A stretch of 64,000 nucleotides of DNA from JAUIET01 sp045106985. Lineage in GTDB: Bacteria; Pseudomonadota; Gammaproteobacteria; Pseudomonadales; JAUIET01. The stretch covers positions 1-64,000 of the forward strand of contig JBGCFQ010000023.1 of NCBI GenBank assembly GCA_045106985.1. Direction: 5' to 3'. Under the pieces are notes generated by a model. It searched no databases and was not told the origin of the DNA. It saw nothing but the letters and a program-made list of their open reading frames with translations. Shown here piece after piece: positions 18,059 through 26,616 of this stretch; position 1 is the stretch's first letter; every line of letters begins with the position of its first letter. The translations under genes and the position numbers were made by a program.

Positions 18059-19228
18059 TTAGCTGGTTTCCTTGAACAGTTCACGGCCAATCAGCATGCG
18101 GCGTACTTCGGACGTGCCTGCTCCTATTTCGTACAATTTGGCGTCGCGCAGCAAACGGCCGGTCGCAAAATCATTAATGTAGCCATTACCGCCTAACGCT
18201 TGTATTGCCTGCAAGGCCATTTGGGTTGCTTTCTCTGCGGTAAACAGAATAACGCCAGCGGCGTCCTTGCGAGATTCCTCACCACGGTCGCAGGCGGCTG
18301 CTACTGCGTACAAATAGGCGCGAGACGCATTAAGATCGGTATACATATCGGCAACCTTGCCTTGCATCAGCTGAAACTCGCCAATACTTTGGCCAAATTG
18401 CTTGCGGTCATGAATGTAGGGGATCACTTCATCCAAACAGGCTTGCATGATGCCTACCGGCCCGCCGGAAAGAACGGTGCGCTCGAAGTCTAAACCGCTC
18501 ATCAAAACTTTTACACCGCTGCCTTCTTCACCAAGAATATTTTCGGCGGGCACTTCGCAATCTTGAAAAACCAGTTCGCAAGTGTTTGAACCTCGCATTC
18601 CTAACTTATCCAGTTTGGGAGACCGACTAAAACCTGGGAAGTCGCGTTCAACAATAAATGCGGTTATGCCTTTTGGACCGGCGTTTATGTCAGTTTTTGC
18701 ATAAATTACGTAAGTGTTGGCATCGGGACCATTGGTGATCCACATCTTATTGCCGTTAAGCACGTATTTGTCGCCGCGCTGTTCCGCATTTAAGCGCATG
18801 CTAACAACATCTGAGCCTGAGTTAGGTTCAGACATGGCCAAGGCGCCGATATGTTCGCCGGAGCAGAGTTTAGGCAAGTACTTTTGTCGTTGTGCTTCCG
18901 TCCCGTTTTTGTATATCTGATTCATGCAAAGGTTGGAGTGTGCGCCGTACGACAAACCTACTGACGCAGAGGCTCGACTTATTTCTTCCATAGCAACTAC
19001 GTGGGCAAGATAGCCCATGTTGGTACCGCCGTATTCTTCTGCAACTGTCATACCCAGCAGGCCTAGGTCACCCAATTTGCGCCATATATCATTTGGAAAC
19101 TCGTTGTCGCTGTCTATTTGCGCGGCTCTTGGCGCTATCTCGTTTTGAGAAAATTGGCAGGTGGTGTCGCGCAGCATATCGATGTCTTCGCCGAGACCAA
19201 AATTTAGGGAAGGGTAGCTGCTGATCAT
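18059..19228 (-). CDS. liuA: Isovaleryl-CoA dehydrogenase
   Basis: 389 residues from the ATG at 19228, which has an AAGGAA site and whose ATGA overlaps the liuR stop; the frame is open 13 codons further upstream. It has the acyl-CoA dehydrogenase fold: N-terminal helical domain, central barrel with the GALAMSEPNSGSDV and KMWITNGPDANTYVIYAK motifs, and a C-terminal bundle with GGNGYINDFATGRLLRDAKL. The Glu in the FERTVLSGGP region corresponds to the catalytic base position used in isovaleryl-CoA dehydrogenases. It oxidises isovaleryl-CoA to 3-methylcrotonyl-CoA and passes electrons to ETF. Translation is coupled to liuR. Confidence 0.93.
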   Translation of the reverse strand: MISSYPSLNFGLGEDIDMLRDTTCQFSQNEIAPRAAQIDSDNEFPNDIWRKLGDLGLLGMTVAEEYGGTNMGYLAHVVAMEEISRASASVGLSYGAHSNLCMNQIYKNGTEAQRQKYLPKLCSGEHIGALAMSEPNSGSDVVSMRLNAEQRGDKYVLNGNKMWITNGPDANTYVIYAKTDINAGPKGITAFIVERDFPGFSRSPKLDKLGMRGSNTCELVFQDCEVPAENILGEEGSGVKVLMSGLDFERTVLSGGPVGIMQACLDEVIPYIHDRKQFGQSIGEFQLMQGKVADMYTDLNASRAYLYAVAAACDRGEESRKDAAGVILFTAEKATQMALQAIQALGGNGYINDFATGRLLRDAKLYEIGAGTSEVRRMLIGRELFKETS

Positions 19229-19629
19229 TTCTGTTTCCTTGTTTGCTGGTTCAATGCCTGTACGCATTTTTCTTCGGAATCTTGCAGGTCTCGCATCATG
19301 CTTTCAATGTCTTGAAGTTGTTGCTGCAGGTGCTGGCGTTTGATGCGGATTTTGCCAATGAGTTTTTCAAGCTGATCGACATTGCTCTGGCCTGGTTCGT
19401 ACATGTCGATAATGTCGCGGCTCTCTTCCAGCGTTAAACCGAGACGCTTGCCGCGCAGAATAAGTTTGAGCTTGACCCGATCGGCTGGACTGTAAATTCG
19501 ACTGCTGCCACTGCGAGCAGGACTCAAAAGGCCTTTCTCTTCATAGAAGCGGATCGTGCGCGTGGTTACCTCAAATTCCTGGGCTAAGTTCGAGATACTG
19601 AATGTAGGGGCTTGGCTAGCAGCATTCAC
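19225..19629 (-). CDS. liuR: MerR-family regulator of the liu operon
   Basis: 134 residues. An N-terminal MerR helix-turn-helix (about 10-50, with VTTRTIRFYEEKGLL and the wing region SRIYSPADRVKL) is followed by a long coiled-coil dimerisation helix (about 85-130). There are no metal-binding Cys motifs; the single Cys near the C terminus is not in a CxxC. LiuR proteins control leucine/isovalerate genes in gammaproteobacteria. It is first in the operon and overlaps liuA by 4 nt. A palindrome about 45-60 bp upstream of its start is the likely self-binding site. Confidence 0.92.
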   Translation of the reverse strand: MNAASQAPTFSISNLAQEFEVTTRTIRFYEEKGLLSPARSGSSRIYSPADRVKLKLILRGKRLGLTLEESRDIIDMYEPGQSNVDQLEKLIGKIRIKRQHLQQQLQDIESMMRDLQDSEEKCVQALNQQTRKQK

Positions 19630-19942
19630 GGGGTAGACCCTAAGAGCGAGGATGATTTAAATATATCTTACCTTTACGTTAACGTCAATGTGAATATGGA
19701 TATGAGCATGAGCAGGGGATGCTAAAAGAATGGCTGTGACGTTAACACGCCGCGTTGATGGGCAAACAGGTCATCGCAGTACAACTGTTTATGAGTCACG
19801 CCTACACGCAGAAGAGCCGTGGTTCAGTCGGCTGAGGTGAGAGTCTTACCGGGGGTTAGGGTGATTTAATATTGCTCTGAATTATTGCTTCTTCATCAGC
19901 GTCTTATGGCAAAATAGAGACAAATTAAAAAAGGATGTCGGA
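19630..19942. other. Divergent promoter region between liuR and the beta-helix lipoprotein gene
   Basis: 313 bp without a gene. It holds the LiuR-type palindrome near 19680, a partial second site near 19740, and an AT-rich stretch (19865-19935) that probably carries the promoter for the rightward gene. Confidence 0.5.
19673..19688. promoter_or_regulatory. Candidate LiuR operator
   Basis: TTTACGTTAACGTCAA, a 16-bp palindrome with one mismatch and a perfect ACGTTAACGT core, lies upstream of liuR. It resembles the palindromic MerR-type sites known for LiuR. A second partial copy (GACGTTAACAC) lies near 19738-19748. Confidence 0.6.
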
Positions 19943-22618
19943 ATGAATTCTTCCCACTTGCGTTACGCGTTGTTACTAACCACCAGTCTTGTTTTGTCCT
20001 CCTGTTCAGGTGGCTCAGGCTCTGATGCTCAGTTTGTTGAAACCATCGTGGTAGGTACGCTTGAAGTAAGCAGCAGTGACCCTCTCAGTGAAAATGCCAC
20101 TGTAGGAGACTCCACAGGTCTGACTGTCAATGCGCCAGGGGCGACGTCGTTTAGTTTGGTTGATGATGCTGGAGGGCGTTTTGCAATTGATGCCAGCACC
20201 GGCCTAATCAGTGTGGCTGATGACACCAATATTGACTTTGAAGCTCAGGAAAGTCATGACGTTGTTGTAGAAGCAAGTAATGCGACCGGATCAAGCAATA
20301 GATCTACTTTCACAATCAACATTGGTGACGAAACTTTTGCCGGTGGTGGCGACTTTGACAAGATGCTTGTTATTGAGGCAGGGCCTGATTTAGAGACCCG
20401 CATACAGGAGGCGATGATCACAGCCGAATCCGAGTCCATCATAATGTTGCCTCAAGGCACTTTTGATATGACGAGTGAGCTAAGCATCAGCACTGACCAT
20501 ATCATTTTGCGTGGCCATGGAATGGAGGGCGAAACGGGCACAGTGCTTCGATTTGCCGGGCAGACGGTAGGCGGCCAGAGCATTAATGCGACTGGCGATA
20601 ATATTATTATGGAAGACTTCGCCGTTGAAGACTCTCCGGCTGACGCTATTAAAGTGCGCGGCAGCAACGGGGTGGTATTTCGTCGCGTAAGAGCCGAATG
20701 GACTAATGGGCCAGCGACTGATAATGGTGCTTATGGCTTTTACCCTGTTCAAACGCGTAATGTACTTATCGAAGACTGCGAAGTTCGTGGTGCAAGTGAC
20801 GCTGGTATATATGTTGGCCAATCCGAGAATATTATTGTTCGGCGCAACTTTGTTTATGAAAACGTTGCCGGTATTGAGATAGAGAACTCCAAGTTTGCTG
20901 ATGTTTACGATAATGAGACCACGGCAAACACTGGCGGCATACTAGTGTTTGATTTACCTGGCCCCCCAGTTCAAGGTGGTGAAGCCACTCGGGTGTTTAA
21001 CAATAATATCTACGATAACAATACGCCTAACTTTGCTCCTGCAGGCAATATTGTTGGCACAGTGCCGGCCGGCACAGGTCTTATGATTATGGCCAACGAT
21101 GACATCGAGGCCTTCGGAAACACAATTACCGGAAACAGCTCAGCCGCGGTTATCATTGTTAGTTATTACATTAATGACGCTAACGTGAGCAGGGTTGGTT
21201 ACGACCCCGTGCCTGAGAAGATATATGTGCACGACAATGAGCTTAGCAATAACAGCTACGATCCACAGGCCTTGGCAGCCGATATAGCTCTGTTGTATGG
21301 AAACGACATGGTTGATATTTTTTATGACAGCTCTGGAACATTGACTAACCATGGTTTACTGGTTGAATTTCCTGATGGGCTGACTGAGAGCCAAAGAATT
21401 TGTATTACAGACAACGGTGCAGAGACCAGAATTGGACGAGTAAATGCGTCCGTTATACTCGCTGGAGTAGCTGGTGGGCTTGATCTTTCGCAATCAACTA
21501 CCGACTATAATTGCGCCCATGCTTCGTTGCCTGAGATCGTGCTAGACCCTATTGATACCAGCGGTAGCGTTATTGATACGGTCGACACTGCTGCACTGTG
21601 TGGCGCATCCGGTACTGGCATAAACGCTGGTGCATTTACGGCCGACTGCCCGAGTCTTTCTGACTATCGCTTGTTTGCTAATGCTAGCGACCCAACTGAA
21701 GATGCTAATGGCGGTATAGAATACAAACTTACAACGCCTTTGTTTACTGACTATGCGAATAAGTATCGATTCTTATTTGTTCCTGAAAACTCAACGGCCG
21801 CTTATCGTACAGACGAGGTGTTTGATTTCCCTGTTGGAACGATTATCTCTAAAACCTTTACGATTCAAAGTGACCTGCGTGATCCAAGCAGCGCCGAAGA
21901 ATTGATTGAAACGCGTCTGTTGATTCGTCGAAGTGCTGGTTGGACTGCTCTGCCTTATATTTGGAATGCTGAGAAGACGGACGCGGTGTTGACGGTAACG
22001 GGAGGCACTCAAAATGTCAGCTGGGTAGATGCTAGTGGCGCAAACCGCTCGACGGATTACGTTATTCCCAATACGAATAATTGTTCTAATTGTCATGGCG
22101 GTGACAACTTGATACCGATTGGTCCTAAGGCGCGATTCCTGAATATGGACAACAGCTATGATGGCGTTGTCGTAAATCAACTTCAATATTTGACTGATCA
22201 AAACGCATTGATAGGTGTACCTGCTGATACGTCAACTATCAGTACCGTTCCTGAGGAAGGCGATACTACGGCCAGCCTGGATGATCGGGCTCGCGGTTAT
22301 TTGGATATTAACTGCGCTCATTGCCACTCGCCTGGCGGCGCGGCGGACACCTCCGGGCTGTATCTAGAATATACGCGTCCATTTGGCCGAGAGGTTGGTG
22401 AATGCAAAACGCCAATTGCAGCAGGTGATGGTGCAGGCAATCTCGACTATTCGATTGTGCCGGGCGATTCCAGCCAGTCAATTATGTCGTTCCGGATGAA
22501 CTCGAATGAACCAGATGTTCGTATGCCTGAAATCGGACGAACTATTATTCATGCCGAGGGTTTAGCGCTGGTGAGTGACTGGATTGACTCCTTGCCAGCG
22601 GATAACTGCGGGCCTTAG
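19943..22618 (+). CDS. Lipoprotein fusing cadherin-like, parallel beta-helix and cytochrome c-like domains
   Basis: 891 residues. A lipoprotein signal ends at LSSC (about residues 18-21). Residues 30-130 resemble a cadherin-like repeat (GLISVADDTNIDFEAQESHD). Residues 145-490 form right-handed parallel beta-helix repeats of the TIGR03805 type. Residues about 560-890 match the companion TIGR03806-type domain, with two CxxCH haem motifs (NCSNCHGGDN and NCAHCHSPGG). The two domains are usually adjacent genes; here they are joined in one chain. A purine-rich AAAAAAGGA site precedes the ATG. It is probably anchored in the outer membrane. The function is unknown; carbohydrate binding or lyase-like action linked to electron transfer is speculation. 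Confidence 0.78.
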   Translation: MNSSHLRYALLLTTSLVLSSCSGGSGSDAQFVETIVVGTLEVSSSDPLSENATVGDSTGLTVNAPGATSFSLVDDAGGRFAIDASTGLISVADDTNIDFEAQESHDVVVEASNATGSSNRSTFTINIGDETFAGGGDFDKMLVIEAGPDLETRIQEAMITAESESIIMLPQGTFDMTSELSISTDHIILRGHGMEGETGTVLRFAGQTVGGQSINATGDNIIMEDFAVEDSPADAIKVRGSNGVVFRRVRAEWTNGPATDNGAYGFYPVQTRNVLIEDCEVRGASDAGIYVGQSENIIVRRNFVYENVAGIEIENSKFADVYDNETTANTGGILVFDLPGPPVQGGEATRVFNNNIYDNNTPNFAPAGNIVGTVPAGTGLMIMANDDIEAFGNTITGNSSAAVIIVSYYINDANVSRVGYDPVPEKIYVHDNELSNNSYDPQALAADIALLYGNDMVDIFYDSSGTLTNHGLLVEFPDGLTESQRICITDNGAETRIGRVNASVILAGVAGGLDLSQSTTDYNCAHASLPEIVLDPIDTSGSVIDTVDTAALCGASGTGINAGAFTADCPSLSDYRLFANASDPTEDANGGIEYKLTTPLFTDYANKYRFLFVPENSTAAYRTDEVFDFPVGTIISKTFTIQSDLRDPSSAEELIETRLLIRRSAGWTALPYIWNAEKTDAVLTVTGGTQNVSWVDASGANRSTDYVIPNTNNCSNCHGGDNLIPIGPKARFLNMDNSYDGVVVNQLQYLTDQNALIGVPADTSTISTVPEEGDTTASLDDRARGYLDINCAHCHSPGGAADTSGLYLEYTRPFGREVGECKTPIAAGDGAGNLDYSIVPGDSSQSIMSFRMNSNEPDVRMPEIGRTIIHAEGLALVSDWIDSLPADNCGP

Positions 22619-22626
22619 CTTTATTA

Positions 22627-22668
22627 GGTTCTGAAATGGACTCTTGTCCATTTCAGAACCCGCTTTTC
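22627..22668 (+). terminator. Strong hairpin terminator after the beta-helix gene
   Basis: GGTTCTGAAATGGA and TCCATTTCAGAACC form a perfect 14-bp stem with a CTCTTG loop, 8 bp after the stop codon. Only a short T4 run follows, so termination may be partial or Rho-assisted. Confidence 0.7.
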
Positions 22669-22852
22669 GAAAATGTCATTTTCAAAAAGCTCACATGTTT
22701 CTGCGTAAAAAGCAGGCGCTTCAGAGCATCTGGCGTTAGTTAAAACAGTGATCTTTTTGAGTAGGTTTAGTCTCCTTTGCTTTCGCCCGCGGTGCTAGGC
22801 TGGGGCTTAGCAGAGGTGTTTTCTTTATTAGCTCAAATGTGAAATAGCTCAA

Positions 22853-23122
22853 GTGAAAAAGTCCAAGCTTAAGAATGAAGCCGCGTTGATGAAGGAAGCA
22901 CTGCGTGTTGGTGGAATATACGCAAAAAAACGCGGTGCTGGCGAAATAGAAAGCCATGATTCGGCCGATCTAAAAGTTGAGTTTGTTTATAAGTTGTTAG
23001 TGCACGATAAGTTAATTCAACCCTTGGCCAAGGACAAAATCAGCACGCCAAATATGAAAAACAAGTTGGCTTTGTGGATGGCCAGGCAGTTGCCGGAAAA
23101 CCACCCTTTGCTGCAGGATTAG
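22853..23122 (+). CDS. Small DUF5062-like protein
   Basis: 89 residues, charged, helical, no signal peptide. The pattern KNEAALMKEALRVGGIYAKK, a VEFVYKLLVHDKLIQPLA centre and a LALWMARQLPENHPLL end look like the small DUF5062 proteins of Vibrio and relatives, which have no known function. The match is from memory of the family and not a search. Confidence 0.65.
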   Translation: MKKSKLKNEAALMKEALRVGGIYAKKRGAGEIESHDSADLKVEFVYKLLVHDKLIQPLAKDKISTPNMKNKLALWMARQLPENHPLLQD

Positions 23123-23271
23123 TCAGTGATTACGTTGCTGGTGGTTATGCCTAGTGCAGTAAAGAGGCTGTGAACTGGTCAGACTAGTGCAGCTTTCGTT
23201 TTCTTACTGTTCCCATGATAGTTCGTTTCTATCCTCTCAATTACGCTTATAGCGTCGTGGTCTACAAAACT

Positions 23272-24618
23272 ATGTCAAACGATTTTCAACTGCGGAAGAG
23301 CATAGGGTTTTGGGGGCTGTTTGCTATGTCTTTAGGCGTTAATATTGGCGGCGCTCTGTTCGCGTTAACGACTCTAGCAGCAGGATACAGCGGCCCGTCG
23401 CTGCCTATTGCAATGTTGATTGCCGCCACGCCCGTAATGTTAGCGCTAGCACCGTTCTGTGTGCTGTCTCTTACCTACCCGACTACCAGTGCTTCTTATC
23501 GTTACGCGCAGCTTGTAAGCCCAACCCTGGCCGTTGTTTCCCTGCTCACGTCTGTTGTCTGTATGGGCTTAGGTGGAATGCCCTTGTTCGGATTGGTGGC
23601 GGGCAACAGCTTGTCGTCATTTGTTGGCTTACCACCAGCGATAGTAGGCGCCGTGGTTATCGCGTTTTTTTATCTTGTTAATGTTATTGGGCTAAATTTT
23701 TCAGCTCGTATTCAAATGGCGCTTACAGCCATTTTAGCGTCCGCATTACTATTGTTTATTGTGTCCGGCTCGTCACATGTGGCTAGTGAGAATTTTAGTC
23801 CCTTGTTTCCAAACTCCTTGCTGGGCACGCTGGCAGCCACGGGAATACTCTATACATTCTGCGCAGGTGGCCTGTTTGTTGTTGACCTAGGCGGCGAGGT
23901 TATAAAAGCGGATCGTGCAGTGCCCAGAGCATTAGTTGCCGGCATGGTCGCGGCATTGCTGATTTACTTAGGCATTATGTTTGTTACGGTGGGCGTTAAC
24001 CGCTGGAGTTCGTTGGATGGAATGCCTTTGACCTCGCTAGCATCTCAGTTCATGGACTCAAGAGCATTACTATACTTCACCATTGGCGGCGCTTTGTGTG
24101 CTGCGATAACGACCATTAATGGCGTTTTTGCTCTCCAATCAAGACTTATTTTGGCGGTTGCCGATGATGGTCTTATCAGCGATTACTTTAGCTCCATTCA
24201 TGCCAAATACGGCACACCGCATCGAGCACTAGGGTTGGTTGCACTGATATCAATAACCTCCTTACTGGCTATCCCTTCAATAACGTTCTTCGCTTCTATG
24301 TTGAACTTCACGATGCTTATGGGGGTGAGCTTTGTAACCTTGGCGGCATTCAAAGTCGCTAGCGACTATCCGCAGCTTTGTGCTCATTCAGCGTTTAGCA
24401 TCAGCGTCACATCATTGAAGAGCATCTGCTGGATGGTCGTTTGCATGAACGTTTTAATTGCCGGTTTTCTGGCCCTGAGAGGAGGTTGGGCGTCCATCGT
24501 GTTTATAGGCATAGTTGCGTCGGCATTTGCTTATTCGCAGCTGCATCGAACAAAACTGCAGTTGATTCACGAGTCTACTACTCGTCACTGGCAGTCCTTG
24601 GAGAAAAACGCTAAGTAA
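23272..24618 (+). CDS. APC-superfamily amino acid permease
   Basis: About 448 residues with roughly 12 hydrophobic helices. It starts with a short cytoplasmic LRKSIGFWGLF segment followed by SLGVNIGGALFALT, the Gly-rich unwound first helix typical of APC transporters. It probably takes up an amino acid or amine across the inner membrane. I use the ATG at 23272; the frame is open to 23215 but the extra 19 residues are not transporter-like. The ribosome binding site is weak for both. The substrate is unknown. Confidence 0.8.
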   Translation: MSNDFQLRKSIGFWGLFAMSLGVNIGGALFALTTLAAGYSGPSLPIAMLIAATPVMLALAPFCVLSLTYPTTSASYRYAQLVSPTLAVVSLLTSVVCMGLGGMPLFGLVAGNSLSSFVGLPPAIVGAVVIAFFYLVNVIGLNFSARIQMALTAILASALLLFIVSGSSHVASENFSPLFPNSLLGTLAATGILYTFCAGGLFVVDLGGEVIKADRAVPRALVAGMVAALLIYLGIMFVTVGVNRWSSLDGMPLTSLASQFMDSRALLYFTIGGALCAAITTINGVFALQSRLILAVADDGLISDYFSSIHAKYGTPHRALGLVALISITSLLAIPSITFFASMLNFTMLMGVSFVTLAAFKVASDYPQLCAHSAFSISVTSLKSICWMVVCMNVLIAGFLALRGGWASIVFIGIVASAFAYSQLHRTKLQLIHESTTRHWQSLEKNAK

Positions 24619-24751
24619 TAGAACGTGCTGGATGGCACTACTGTGCAGTGGCGATTTAACACAATATCCTCGCATATTCCTGATTTTCAGTTAGCGTGAA
24701 CCCTTCTCTGCAGTAGAATAAAGCTCAAACACATTGTGCGAATTCAGAATT

Positions 24752-25471
24752 ATGCAGGCTTGGCGCTTCTTACTTCCGTCATTTTTAGGTTTTCTACTAA
24801 GAAATCTCGCGCATGCCTCGATTGACAAGTTAAGAGGGGCGCCGGCTCGAACGATTCAATCGGCCGCTTATGTCGCCGCCAATGCTCAACGAGAAAGTCC
24901 CGGTGATGTTCTGCATACTCTCGATCGCTTTGCTCGCGAAGAGCGATGGCTAATGAGCGTTGGCCCGAAGAAAGGGCCCTTGATAGAAGAACTGGCGGCG
25001 CGACTGCCGCCGAATGCGAGGGTGTTGGAAATAGGTGCATACTGTGGCTACTCGTCTATCATGATGGCTAAGGCGTATGGCTCCGATGTAAAGATTACCT
25101 CGATTGAGATAGATGCCGATTCAGTGGCAAGCGCCACTGCTAACGTCGAACATGCGGGCCTGTCGGAACAAGTTGAGTTCTTGCATGGCCCGTCGAGCAA
25201 AGTACTGGAGCAGCTGAACGAAGAGTATGATTTGATTTTTCTGGACCATTGGAAAAATCTGTATAAAAGCGATCTTCAATTGATTGAACAACGTGGCTTG
25301 ATAAAGCCAGGTAGCATTGTTGTTGCCGACAATGTTGGAAAAGTGTTTGGCCCCGAGCAATACCTGAGTTACGTGCGAAATTCAGGCCGCTATGAATGTG
25401 AGAGTAGGGTAACCACCGTTGAATACACTTCAATCGCCGACGCGGTTGAGATTTCGGTGTGCGTCGGCTGA
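24752..25471 (+). CDS. Catechol O-methyltransferase-like SAM methyltransferase
   Basis: About 239 residues. An N-terminal hydrophobic stretch (FLLPSFLGFLL) suggests membrane association. The rest resembles animal COMT closely: the SAM motif VLEIGAYCGYSS (about 90-101), SIEIDADSV, and the Mg-binding FLDHWKNLY and VVADNVG motifs that hold the catecholate, with a YECESRVTTVEY end. It probably methylates a catechol or other vicinal diphenol. The ATG at 24752 is preferred over a TTG at 24734. There is no operon partner. Confidence 0.85.
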   Translation: MQAWRFLLPSFLGFLLRNLAHASIDKLRGAPARTIQSAAYVAANAQRESPGDVLHTLDRFAREERWLMSVGPKKGPLIEELAARLPPNARVLEIGAYCGYSSIMMAKAYGSDVKITSIEIDADSVASATANVEHAGLSEQVEFLHGPSSKVLEQLNEEYDLIFLDHWKNLYKSDLQLIEQRGLIKPGSIVVADNVGKVFGPEQYLSYVRNSGRYECESRVTTVEYTSIADAVEISVCVG

Positions 25472-25515
25472 GAAAGGGTAGGCAAAACACAGTTAAATAA
25501 GAATCCGTTTGCCTT

Positions 25516-25535
25516 AGCTAGGAGCTTCTCTAGCT
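25516..25535 (-). terminator. Hairpin at the end of the Tat-SDR gene
   Basis: AGCTAG and CTAGCT form a 6-bp stem with an 8-nt loop spanning the stop codon region between two convergent genes. There is no T-tract on either strand, so this is a weak call. Confidence 0.3.
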
Positions 25536-26561
25536 TGCTAGAAACGGCCCTGTCATTTCAACGGATACCTTCCAGAGCTTTTGCGCCATGTCGTCGTCAA
25601 AAACGTGGTTTGGTCCGTGAATTGTAACCGGGTTGCAGTCTTCGAAATAGGCGCCACTTACACCGGCCAGCGCCGGATTAGTTGCCGCATACATCTGGGT
25701 GGCAGCACCCTGGGCTGGTGTTTTAGCGATTACACCGCCGAACAAATCAAACGCGCCGCGAATGAATGCGGGAGCGCGGCGGGCAATGTTTGTTTTTACC
25801 AAACCGGGATGGATAACATTGGATGTGGTTGTGCTCTCTGCAAGCTCTTTGGATAACTGCAAGGAAAACAGCGCATTCGCAAGCTTAGAACGACCATAAG
25901 CAAGACCAGCATCGTAGTTGTTACGCGCTGCTTCTCCGCTTAGATTTTCAAAGTCTATACCAGTGTTAGGAGCCGACCTATAAGCAGAACGGCTACCAAC
26001 GTGAACGATTCTTCCGCTCCTTCCTGCGGCAAGCAAGGGTAGCAGGTGGTTCACCAGCAAAAAGTGCCCAAGGTGATTGATAACAAACGTTTTCTCTACA
26101 TTGTTTACCAATTCAAAATCCAGAAAGTTGACTCCGGCATTGCAGATCAAAATATCCAGCGGCTTATTGAGCTCTGCTAACGTAGCTTGCGCCTGGTTTG
26201 CGCAATCGACAACTGATTGAAAGTAAGCTAACTCCAGAGCCAGCGGTGTAGTGTCTCCAGCCACCTTTGCGCATGCTTTTTCGGCTTTCTCTAAAGTTCT
26301 GCCCGTTCCCAAAACATGGGCGCCACGCAGCGCCAGTACCCGCATGGTTTCAAATCCCAAGCCAGAGTTGCAACCCGTTACCAATGCCGTTTTGCCGCGC
26401 AGGTCTATACCTAAGCTTACTTCTTCTGCGGTTGAGTTAGAGTCAAACTTGCTTACAGGCAGGGAGGTGTCTATCGAAACGCTGTGCTCACTCGCACAAG
26501 CGCTCACTAATGGTATGGTTGCTGCACCCGCGCCAAGCTTAATAAATTGTCTTCTTTGCAT
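25530..26561 (-). CDS. Exported short-chain dehydrogenase with Tat/lipoprotein signal
   Basis: 343 residues. The N terminus has a twin-arginine motif (RRQFIK) followed by a hydrophobic stretch and VSAC, so it is exported folded by Tat and perhaps lipidated at Cys22. The SDR domain (about 50-300) has TGCNSGLG, ICNAG and YGRSK motifs, and resembles the retinol dehydrogenase/WW-oxidoreductase subgroup. Export with cofactor already bound is consistent with Tat. It lies 55 nt downstream of arsJ on the same strand and may be co-transcribed, but a role in arsenic handling is not suggested by its sequence. Confidence 0.82.
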   Translation of the reverse strand: MQRRQFIKLGAGAATIPLVSACASEHSVSIDTSLPVSKFDSNSTAEEVSLGIDLRGKTALVTGCNSGLGFETMRVLALRGAHVLGTGRTLEKAEKACAKVAGDTTPLALELAYFQSVVDCANQAQATLAELNKPLDILICNAGVNFLDFELVNNVEKTFVINHLGHFLLVNHLLPLLAAGRSGRIVHVGSRSAYRSAPNTGIDFENLSGEAARNNYDAGLAYGRSKLANALFSLQLSKELAESTTTSNVIHPGLVKTNIARRAPAFIRGAFDLFGGVIAKTPAQGAATQMYAATNPALAGVSGAYFEDCNPVTIHGPNHVFDDDMAQKLWKVSVEMTGPFLAS

Positions 26562-26616
26562 TTTAGTTTTGCCCTTGCTTAAACATTGACGTCAAGTGTT
26601 TCGAAAACTTATTGTA

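Noticed and set aside
20480..22201. Minus-strand frames inside the beta-helix lipoprotein gene
   Set aside because: They mirror the repeated Asn/Ile-rich codons of the coding strand and have no family resemblance.
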